The notes under the pieces: model-generated
Databases searched by the model: none
Seen by the model: the letters and a program-made list of their open reading frames with translations, nothing else
Told to the model about the DNA's origin: nothing
Assembly: GCA_964489525.1 (NCBI GenBank)
Contig: CAZAYY010000036.1
Span: forward strand, 1-29,861
Length of the DNA stretch: 29,861 nt
From: CAZAYY01 sp964489525
GTDB lineage: Bacteria; Chloroflexota; Anaerolineae; Anaerolineales; JABWBV01
Direction of reading: 5' to 3'
Part shown: piece by piece, positions 7,695 through 13,703 of the stretch
Numbering within the stretch: position 1 is the stretch's first letter
Layout: each line of letters begins with the position of its first letter
Program-made: the position numbers and the translations under genes

Positions 7695-8653
7695 GGCGTT
7701 GGTTCCTGGGTAGTATCTCGTACACTGTAACAAGGGCGATTCATGGTACGGTCGAAGATGCGCGCCAGGTACTCGCCGATGATGCCAAGGGTGAACAACT
7801 GGGCACCGCTAAAAATGGAAATAATTGATGTGAGAAAAGGAAAGCCAGGCACAGAACCCACCAGGAAGTAAATCCACAGGGCGTAAAAAAACATCCCAAT
7901 TCCAAAAAAGGTAAAAGCAAAGCCAATAAAACTCGCAAGGCGCAGCGGGCTGGTGCTGAAGGCAGTCAGCACCACCAGGGTGATGCGCACCAACTTTAAA
8001 AAGTTGTAATTGGATTCACCCTGAGTACGGGGGGACTCGTCAACCAACACTGTTCCAAACCGGGTTGTACCCCAGGAAAGCAGGACGTCCAAAATTAGCT
8101 CTGGGCTGTTGTAATCGGCAAACGCCTGGCGCAGGTGGCTTCGAAACGCCCGGAAGGCGCTCATGTTGCGAATGTTGCCGATTCCCATCACATAAGCCAG
8201 GGTGTTTTTAATGAGCCATGAAAAAGCGTTGCGCCACCAGTTGTGGGGTAGTTTGCGGGGAATGCCGTAAACGACATCGTACCCCTCTTTCATTGTTTCC
8301 AGCAAAAAGGGGATTTGTTCAGGCGGGTGCTGTAAGTCATCATCCATGGTCAGGATGATGCCAAAATGCGCAGCCCGAACACCGCACAATGTGGCGTTGT
8401 GCTGGCCGTAGTTGCGCATCAGGTTAATGCCCACCACCCAGGAAAAACGGGCCGCAAGCAATTCGATCACCCGCCAGCTATCATCCGGACTGCCATCATT
8501 GACCAGGATGACCTCATGCCTCCCGGATTGTGCTGCCAACACCGGTTCAAGCCGCTCCACCAGTTCTGTAATCGTATCCGCACCGCGATACACTGGAATG
8601 ACTACAGAAATTTCAATCGATTGGTTTTCATGTGGCTGGTTTGCGCCCTGCAT
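7691..8653 (-). CDS. GT2 family polyprenyl-phosphate glycosyltransferase (ArnC/DPM1-like)
   Basis: 320-aa membrane-associated glycosyltransferase that loads a nucleotide sugar onto a polyprenyl phosphate. The GT-A domain is visible from residue 12: SVVIPVYRGADT, VNDGSPDDSW (about 51-60), NYGQHNATLCG, and the metal-binding DDDLQHPPE (about 104-112). Two C-terminal membrane helices (about 225-290) precede GEYLARIFDRTMNRP, a typical ArnC/GtrB ending. The ATG at 8653 is chosen because GGGAG lies about 8 nt upstream. A longer reading frame to 8812 would run through the promoter and into the divergent dus gene. It is the first gene of the glycan cassette, and the downstream GT-C-like protein is the natural consumer of its lipid-linked sugar. 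Confidence 0.92.
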   Translation of the reverse strand: MQGANQPHENQSIEISVVIPVYRGADTITELVERLEPVLAAQSGRHEVILVNDGSPDDSWRVIELLAARFSWVVGINLMRNYGQHNATLCGVRAAHFGIILTMDDDLQHPPEQIPFLLETMKEGYDVVYGIPRKLPHNWWRNAFSWLIKNTLAYVMGIGNIRNMSAFRAFRSHLRQAFADYNSPELILDVLLSWGTTRFGTVLVDESPRTQGESNYNFLKLVRITLVVLTAFSTSPLRLASFIGFAFTFFGIGMFFYALWIYFLVGSVPGFPFLTSIISIFSGAQLFTLGIIGEYLARIFDRTMNRPCYSVRDTTQEPTP

Positions 8654-8683
8654 GAGGTTTCTCCCGGAAAAAAAGGTGAAGGT

Positions 8684-8689
8684 ATTATA
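8684..8689 (-). promoter_or_regulatory. Predicted -10 of the glycan cassette
   Basis: A perfect TATAAT on the minus strand lies about 30 nt upstream of the GT2 start. No convincing -35 is visible at 16-18 nt. ATTATAAT also contains a + strand TATAAT (8686-8691). Confidence 0.4.
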
Positions 8690-8710
8690 ATTCAGGCGGA
8701 CAACTTTTAA

Positions 8711-8719
8711 TGGTAAGAT
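8711..8719 (+). promoter_or_regulatory. Extended -10 placing transcription start at the dus start codon
   Basis: TGGTAAGAT is an extended -10. The ATG of dus begins 8 nt after its last base, where +1 is expected. No Shine-Dalgarno sequence precedes this ATG, so the mRNA may be leaderless. Confidence 0.45.
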
Positions 8720-8726
8720 TGCCCCT

Positions 8727-9794
8727 ATGGTTAACCTGCCCCAGCCCACGCTGCCAGCCAATCCCGCCCCGGTGTTCCGGGTTCGGGATATTCCGGTATA
8801 CGGCGATGCCATCCTTGCCCCGATGGATGGCTATTCAGATTTGCCTTTCCGCTCGCTGTGCCGCTCCCTGGGTTCGGCGATGAGCTACACCGAGTTTGTC
8901 AATGTCAAGGACATCCTGGCGGGACGGGCTTTGGCAGAAAAGAAGCTGCGCTACCTTGAAAACGAACGTCCGCTGGTGTTCCAGCTCAACGGTGATGACT
9001 CGCAGGAAATATTTGAAGCGGCTTTGCGCGTGCGTGAATTAAACCCGGATATCATTGATATCAACATGGGCTGCCCGGCAAAAACCATCAGCAACCGGGG
9101 CGCAGGGGTGGGCCTGATGCGCACACCGGAAAAGATTGCCCGAATTTTCTCGCTGCTCACCCAAAACCTGGATGTGCCCATCACCGGAAAAATGCGCCTG
9201 GGTTGGGCCGACGACCAGCGCAACTACCTTGAAGTGGCGCGCATCGTGCAAGACAACGGCGGCGCGCTGCTGGCAGTGCATGGGCGAACCAAAAAGCAGG
9301 GCTATTCCGGCCAGGCCGATTGGACCGCCATTGGTGAGGTGGTAAATGCCCTTTCGATTCCAGTGATTGGCAACGGCGACGTTCAAAGCGTGGCGGATAT
9401 TGAGAAAATGAAAGCCCAAACTGGCTGCACCGCCGTGATGATTGGCCGGGCGGCCATGAGCAACCCGTGGATTTTCTCCCGTCTGGAGCGGGCTGAAGTG
9501 CCCGTGCAGCAGGTGGAAGAAACGCTGCTGCGTCATTTACAGTTGAACCAGGGTTTTTATGGCCCGGAGCGCGGCCTGGTGTTGGTGCGCAAGTTTGCAT
9601 CTCGTTACCTTGCCCCTTTTGGGTTGGCACCGGAGCTGCGCAAACGCCTGCTGACTGCTGAACAGCCCACCGAGTTTATCGCCCTGCTGGCTGAAATTGT
9701 CGCGTCTGCACCCATTGCGCAAAACCCCCTGCCGCTGCCTGAACTGGCTGGCTGCGGTTTGCCCGACCCCGCACTGCTGCTCGAAATCGAGTAG
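8727..9794 (+). CDS. dus: tRNA-dihydrouridine synthase
   Basis: Flavin-dependent reduction of uridines in the D-loop of tRNA. The 355-aa protein has the DUS TIM-barrel signatures: LAPMDGYSDLPFR (about 31-43), FQLNGDDS, DINMGCPAKTISNRGAG with the catalytic Cys in GCP (about 113), the flavin-site GKMRLGW, AVHGRTKKQGYSG and VIGNGDV (about 213-219), followed by a helical C-terminal domain that includes FYGPERGLVLVRKF. Subfamily (DusA/B/C) cannot be fixed, though general length and motif order fit DusB-like enzymes. It stands alone, divergent from the glycan cassette. Confidence 0.95.
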   Translation: MVNLPQPTLPANPAPVFRVRDIPVYGDAILAPMDGYSDLPFRSLCRSLGSAMSYTEFVNVKDILAGRALAEKKLRYLENERPLVFQLNGDDSQEIFEAALRVRELNPDIIDINMGCPAKTISNRGAGVGLMRTPEKIARIFSLLTQNLDVPITGKMRLGWADDQRNYLEVARIVQDNGGALLAVHGRTKKQGYSGQADWTAIGEVVNALSIPVIGNGDVQSVADIEKMKAQTGCTAVMIGRAAMSNPWIFSRLERAEVPVQQVEETLLRHLQLNQGFYGPERGLVLVRKFASRYLAPFGLAPELRKRLLTAEQPTEFIALLAEIVASAPIAQNPLPLPELAGCGLPDPALLLEIE

Positions 9795-9822
9795 TGGGAA
9801 TTCACGAGAAACGCCAGAAAAT

Positions 9823-9846
9823 CCAGGTGAGCCCTGGTTGGTTTTA
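9823..9846 (+). terminator. Weak intrinsic terminator after dus
   Basis: CCAGG/CCTGG (9823-9827/9833-9837) form a short stem followed by TTGGTTTT. Confidence 0.35.
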
Positions 9847-9891
9847 TCACCTTTTATTAATGTTTTCCCCCAATCTTAAGTTCTTAACAAA

Positions 9892-9927
9892 AATCTACGG
9901 AAAATTAAGTTGACGATTCTGTAGATT
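9892..9927 (+). promoter_or_regulatory. Inverted-repeat operator flanking the -35 of the transporter operon
   Basis: AATCTACGGAA (9892-9902) and TTCTGTAGATT (9917-9927) are inverted copies with one mismatch over 11 nt. The -35 TTGACG (9910-9915) sits between them, so a protein bound to both arms should occlude RNA polymerase. The left arm is identical to the site at 3397-3407. The HTH protein encoded in the operon (11390) is the obvious candidate binder, by inference. Confidence 0.55.
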
Positions 9928-9937
9928 CGGGTAAATT
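9910..9937 (+). promoter_or_regulatory. Predicted promoter of the transporter operon
   Basis: TTGACG (9910-9915), a 16-nt spacer and TAAATT (9932-9937). The layout matches the protease promoter (TTGACG, 16 nt, TAGAAT). Transcription would start near 9944. Confidence 0.55.
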
Positions 9938-9943
9938 TGTGTA

Positions 9944-10082
9944 TTGTAGTTCAGGCTGCCTGGTTTGTATGTGGGTGGTGTGAACACTGCCACAGCCGGC
10001 AATGATAGACGTGACTGCCCGGCCCACTCCATGAAACGGAGTGGGGAGTAGTCCGGGATGAACCTGTTTTATTGGAGAAGTT
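9944..10082 (+). promoter_or_regulatory. Structured 5' leader of the PucC-like transporter; candidate cobalamin-type riboswitch variant
   Basis: The leader of about 139 nt folds locally. There is a 6-bp stem with two wobbles (9975-9980/9988-9993). There is also a perfect 8-bp stem CCCACTCC/GGAGTGGG (10023-10030/10038-10045) enclosed by CCCGG/CCGGG (10018-10022/10053-10057). The tail AGTCCGGGATGAACCTG (10050-10066) resembles the B12-box end of cobalamin riboswitches (consensus roughly AGYCMGGAGACCTGCC), and GGTGTGAA upstream resembles their GGTG-N-GAA segment. Other core blocks fit poorly, so this is a resemblance only. GGAG lies 6-7 nt before the ATG. Confidence 0.4.
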
Positions 10083-11390
10083 ATGTTCCTCAAGCGAGTC
10101 CAAATCGGTTTGCTGCACCTGGCGGCAGCGATCACCCTGGTTCCGATCAACAGCACCCTGAATCGAATTATGATTTACGATCTGGCCATCTCAGCAACGG
10201 TTGTAGCCCTTCTGGTATCTTTGCCCTACCTGTTTTCCCCTATCCAGGTGGCAATTGGTGCTTTTTCGGATAATCGTCCGCTCTTTGGCTACCGGCGTAC
10301 ACCCTACATTGTTGCCGGATTGATTTTGTGTGTCATCGGGGTAATGGCCTCCCCGTACCTCGCTTTTTCCATTCAGGAACACAACTGGCTGGGAATTTTG
10401 CTCAGCATCCTGGTTTTTGGTGCCTGGGGCATGGGCTTTAATTTTGCTACGGTAGCCTACTTTGCGTTGGCCACCGAAATTTCCGGCGAGAAAGGCCGTT
10501 CGGCAACCATTGCCACCATGTTCACGATGATGATCCTGGGTATTATCGCCACCTCAATTTTCCTGTCGCGCATGCTGGACCCATACTCCGTGGAAGCCCT
10601 GCACCGGGCTTTTAACCTCGTTGGTGGTTTTGCCCTGGCGCTCACTTTCCTGGGCGTGTTTGGCCTGGAAGAACGTTCCATAGCTGCGCCTAAAAACACT
10701 GAGAACTACAGCTGGCAGGAGATGTTTGGAGCCATCGTGGAAAACCCACAGGCAGCCCGCTTTTTTGTGTACCTCGTGCTCCTCCTGACCGCCATCCTGG
10801 GGCAGGATATTTTGTTGGAACCCTATGCCGCCCAGGCTTTTAATATGCCCATCAGTCAAACCACCCGGATCACCTCCATTTGGGGCGGCAGTTTCCTGCT
10901 GGCAATGATGTTTGCAGGCATCATCGAACGGCGCATTGGTAAACTCCAGGTATCTCGCCTGAGTGCCTACGGGGCAATCAGTTCTTTTGCACTCATCATT
11001 CTCAGTGGCTTCCTGGGTGGTTCTGCTTTGTTTTATGTAGGTGTGGTGTTCTTAGGTTTTGCCACCGGCTTTTCAACGGTGTCGAATCTTTCCTTGATGT
11101 TGGACATGACCACAGCCGAAAGGGTGGGGCTTTTTGTGGGCGCCTGGGGTATGGCCAGTGCTCTGGCCCGGTTGGCAGGCAATATGATGAGCGGCCTGCT
11201 GCGCGATGGGGTCAACCTGCTGAGTACAACCCCAGAGCTGGCCTACCAGGCTGTTTTTCTTGTCCAAATCCTGATGTTGGTTGGATCCCTGGTGATTCTC
11301 AGCCAGGTGGATGTCAATATTTTCTTGAAGCGCGCTCGCAGCGCAACGGAATCGTATGTAGAGCGGGCCAGCTTGATTGGAGATGTGTAA
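10083..11390 (+). CDS. MFS transporter of the PucC/LhaA (BCD) family
   Basis: 435-aa polytopic protein with about 12 membrane helices. The loop after helix 2 reads GAFSDNRPLFGYRRTPYI, the diagnostic region of the BCD (bacteriochlorophyll delivery) family that includes PucC and LhaA. In phototrophs these proteins help assemble light-harvesting complexes. No bch, puf, puc or crt genes occur in this window, so the role here is unknown. Transport or handling of another tetrapyrrole or hydrophobic molecule is a possibility. GGAG precedes the ATG. Its TAA overlaps the next ATG by one base (TAATG), so it is translationally coupled to the HTH gene. Family assignment is confident, substrate is not. 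Confidence 0.85.
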   Translation: MFLKRVQIGLLHLAAAITLVPINSTLNRIMIYDLAISATVVALLVSLPYLFSPIQVAIGAFSDNRPLFGYRRTPYIVAGLILCVIGVMASPYLAFSIQEHNWLGILLSILVFGAWGMGFNFATVAYFALATEISGEKGRSATIATMFTMMILGIIATSIFLSRMLDPYSVEALHRAFNLVGGFALALTFLGVFGLEERSIAAPKNTENYSWQEMFGAIVENPQAARFFVYLVLLLTAILGQDILLEPYAAQAFNMPISQTTRITSIWGGSFLLAMMFAGIIERRIGKLQVSRLSAYGAISSFALIILSGFLGGSALFYVGVVFLGFATGFSTVSNLSLMLDMTTAERVGLFVGAWGMASALARLAGNMMSGLLRDGVNLLSTTPELAYQAVFLVQILMLVGSLVILSQVDVNIFLKRARSATESYVERASLIGDV

Positions 11391-12016
11391 TGACTGGCGA
11401 ATGGATGAGCCTGAGCGAAGTTTCTGAATTTTTGGGTATGCACCCTAGCACCGTCCGGGTGTGGGCCGACCAGGGCCGCCTGCCTGTCCACCGCACCCAG
11501 GGCGGGCACCGCCGGTTTAATAAGAGCGAAATTGATTTGTGGATGCAGTCCCAACGTTTGAATGAACCTGGCCGGGAAGCCGATATGATTGTCCAAAATG
11601 CCCTGGGACGCACCCGCTTTAAAGTCAGCGAAGGCCAGCTGGAAGCAGAAAGTTGGTACCAAAAGCTGAACCAGGAAGCCCGCGATCAATACCGCCGCAG
11701 CGGTAGGGCGCTTTTGCAGGGCATGTCGTACTATTTATCCTCCGACAGCCGTTCGGGGGAGGCTGAAGCCCGCGCCACAGGTTTTGAATATGCCTCGATT
11801 GGCCGCCGCTTTGGCCTGAGTGCTGCTGAAGCGGTTAAGGCCTACCTGTTTTTTCGCAATATGTTGGTAGATTCGATGTTGGCTGTCTATGAGGCTTCTG
11901 CCATTCATTCTCCCTACGCCTGGAGCGATATGATGCGCAAGATGAACCGCTTCACCGACTATGTTTTGATGGCGCTGCTGGAAATTTACAGCCAATACCA
12001 GGAGACTGGCCGTTGA
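11390..12016 (+). CDS. MerR/excisionase-type HTH regulator with a C-terminal helical domain
   Basis: 208-aa cytoplasmic protein. Residues 5-54 form a MerR-like winged HTH: MSLSEVSEFLGMHPSTVRVW, then a wing with GGHRRFNKSEIDLW. A linker (55-100) leads to a helical domain (about 100-205) with SGRALLQGM, YASIGRRFGLSAAEAVKAYLFFR and a long last helix. This resembles the N-terminal helical domain of RsbRD-type stress regulators, a tentative comparison. There is no B12-binding or effector domain of classic MerR type. Operon position (1-nt overlap with the transporter, 4-nt overlap with the small membrane gene) suggests it controls this operon, perhaps through the inverted repeat at 9892-9927. Confidence 0.85.
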   Translation: MTGEWMSLSEVSEFLGMHPSTVRVWADQGRLPVHRTQGGHRRFNKSEIDLWMQSQRLNEPGREADMIVQNALGRTRFKVSEGQLEAESWYQKLNQEARDQYRRSGRALLQGMSYYLSSDSRSGEAEARATGFEYASIGRRFGLSAAEAVKAYLFFRNMLVDSMLAVYEASAIHSPYAWSDMMRKMNRFTDYVLMALLEIYSQYQETGR

Positions 12017-12189
12017 GCGAACCCCGCCCACCACAGCAGAAACGGTCCAAGCGGCAAACACCCGCCAGCCGCCGTTTTACGGCAAGTTTTCTTTCAGAGT
12101 GGCTTGTGCCAGGGTTGCTTGGCCTGATTGGTTTGGGCCTGTTGATTGTGTTGCTCCTGGTGCTGCTTGCCAGCATCGGGGTTGTTTAA
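12013..12189 (+). CDS. Small single-span membrane protein (58 aa), translationally coupled
   Basis: An open frame starts at TTG 12013, overlapping the TGA of the HTH gene (TTGA), and ends at TAA 12187-12189. The product begins with a basic, Pro/Gln/Arg-rich cytoplasmic segment (about 1-24, including RSKRQTPASRR). A hydrophobic helix follows from about 31 to 58 (WLVPGLLGLIG then a Leu/Val-rich run ending IGVV). This is the architecture of a small tail-anchored or single-pass peptide. The overlap with the upstream stop, clean amphipathic-to-hydrophobic layout and a codon use similar to neighbours support it. No family is recognised. A role as a partner of the transporter is inferred from position only. 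A 4-nt stop/start overlap is the main reason to accept the TTG start. Confidence 0.6.
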   Translation: MSEPRPPQQKRSKRQTPASRRFTASFLSEWLVPGLLGLIGLGLLIVLLLVLLASIGVV

Positions 12190-12279
12190 TGTTTTGATCA
12201 TGCATAGCCCTAACCCCCCCACAATCTTGCGGTGGAGGGGATGGGTGAGCAGTAACATTTTTCGGTAAAAGAGGTTCAT

Positions 12280-12987
12280 ATGCTGCATTACCTGCCCTTT
12301 CTTTCCACCGTGGTCACGCTTATCTTCACAGGGGCTGTTTTGGGACGTTTCTTAGAGCGCCGTCGTTTATACCTGCTGTATTGGGGCATCGGGCTGCTTT
12401 TTTACGGACTGGGCACCCTGGGTGAGGTGGTGCTGGCGTTTGGGTTTAATGCGGGTGTGATGAAGCTCTGGTATCTTTCTGGCGCTATGCTGACGGCGGC
12501 CTGGTTAGGCCAGGGGACGATTCAACTGCTGGTGCGCAAGCGAGGGGTTGCCACTGCAATGGCTCTGGCGCTGCTGGCAGTCTCTGTTCTGTCTGCATTT
12601 TTGGTTTTTACTGCGCCAGTCCAGGCCGGGCCAGCGGCGGCGTATGATGTCAACCAGCCCGCTTCCGCTCAGTATCATGACATCCTGGTGCGCAGCGGGG
12701 GGATGATTTTCCTGACGGTTTTCCTAAACATCTATGGCACATTAGGGCTGGTAGGCGGCGCGTTGTATTCCGCCTTTATTTTCTGGCGCAAACGAGTTCT
12801 GGCAAACCGGATGTACGGCAATATTTTGATTGCGGCTGGGGGTTTGCTGCCCGCCATGGGCGGCACTTTTTTGAAAGCCGGGCTGCCCGATTGGCTGTAT
12901 CTCAGTGAACTGCTGGGGTCAGTGCTCATGTTCCTCGGTTTTCTGGTGGCCACCTCTGCCAGCGCCGAGAAGAGCCCCGGTGGTTAG
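12280..12987 (+). CDS. Uncharacterised seven-helix membrane protein
   Basis: 235-aa protein with about seven hydrophobic segments (near 5-24, 30-52, 62-84, 92-113, 138-165, 178-198, 205-228). An external loop of about 25 residues (PVQAGPAAAYDVNQPASAQ) lies between segments 4 and 5. Arg/Lys clusters (RFLERRR, VRKRG, FWRKRV) mark cytoplasmic loops. No enzymatic motif is visible and I do not recognise the family. The ATG is preceded by AGAGG 5-6 nt upstream. It starts 90 nt after the small membrane gene and the next gene follows by 23 nt, so it probably forms a two-gene unit with 13011. Confidence 0.8.
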   Translation: MLHYLPFLSTVVTLIFTGAVLGRFLERRRLYLLYWGIGLLFYGLGTLGEVVLAFGFNAGVMKLWYLSGAMLTAAWLGQGTIQLLVRKRGVATAMALALLAVSVLSAFLVFTAPVQAGPAAAYDVNQPASAQYHDILVRSGGMIFLTVFLNIYGTLGLVGGALYSAFIFWRKRVLANRMYGNILIAAGGLLPAMGGTFLKAGLPDWLYLSELLGSVLMFLGFLVATSASAEKSPGG

Positions 12988-13010
12988 CTTTTCCACAAAT
13001 CGTAATTACC

Positions 13011-13700
13011 ATGCCCATCGGCACGCTGGCTGAAAAATCGCTGCATGCTGCGCTCAAGCAGTGGTATGTGCGTCCGGGGGATGCGCTGGAAGTGCTGGTG
13101 GATGGCTTCGTGGTAGACATTGTTCGCCCGGAAGGGCTGCTTGAAATCCAGACGCGGCACTTATACGCAATGCGCCGCAAGCTTACCCGGCTGTTGGAAC
13201 GGGGGCACACCATCCGGCTGGTGCACCCGATTGCGGCGGAAAAATGGATTGTGCGCGAAACGGCGGATGGCGAAATCACCAGCCGGCGTAAATCTCCGCG
13301 GCGCGGCCGGGTGGTGGATGTGTTCCGCGAAACCGTGCGGGTTGCGGATGTTCTCTGCCTGCCAGGGCTGGTGTTTGAGCTGGTGTTGGTGCAGTTAGAA
13401 GAAACCTGGCGCGATGACGGCCAAGGAAGCTGGCGGCGCAAGCACTGGAGCCTGGCCGACCAGCGTCTGCTGGAAGTGGTCGGCCAGAAAGTGTTTGCTT
13501 CTCCGCTGGACTATCTTGATACGCTGCCCCCTGGCCTGCCTGACCCCTTCACCAACCGGATGCTCGCCGAGGCGCTGCGCTGCACCCCTGCGTTGGCAGG
13601 GAAGATGACCTATACCTTGCGTAAAATGGGTCTGCTGGCAGAGGTCGGGCGACAGGGCAAGGCGAACCTGTTTTCCATCCAGAAGATTAAAGCAAGATAG
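13011..13700 (+). CDS. Uncharacterised protein with nuclease-like N-terminus and winged-helix C-terminus
   Basis: 229-aa soluble protein. The N-terminal part (about 5-75) reads ALKQWYVRPGDALEVLVDGF, then VDIVRPEGLLEIQTRHLYAM and IRLVHPI. An Asp followed by Glu-x-Gln across short strands, then a helix with conserved basic residues, resembles the core of PD-(D/E)xK-type nucleases. This is a tentative pattern match. The C-terminus (about 175-225) reads as a winged helix: LAEALRCTPALAGKMTYTLRKMGLLAEVGRQGKANLFSI. A basic middle section (SRRKSPRRGR) could contact nucleic acid. No obvious ribosome-binding site precedes the ATG. The gene follows the membrane protein by 23 nt. The function is unknown. 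Confidence 0.75.
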   Translation: MPIGTLAEKSLHAALKQWYVRPGDALEVLVDGFVVDIVRPEGLLEIQTRHLYAMRRKLTRLLERGHTIRLVHPIAAEKWIVRETADGEITSRRKSPRRGRVVDVFRETVRVADVLCLPGLVFELVLVQLEETWRDDGQGSWRRKHWSLADQRLLEVVGQKVFASPLDYLDTLPPGLPDPFTNRMLAEALRCTPALAGKMTYTLRKMGLLAEVGRQGKANLFSIQKIKAR

Positions 13701-13703
13701 GGG

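Noticed and set aside
8654..8812. Longer GT2 start inside the dus gene
   Set aside because: It would overlap the divergent gene and both promoters; the GT2 domain and a good ribosome-binding site support 8653.
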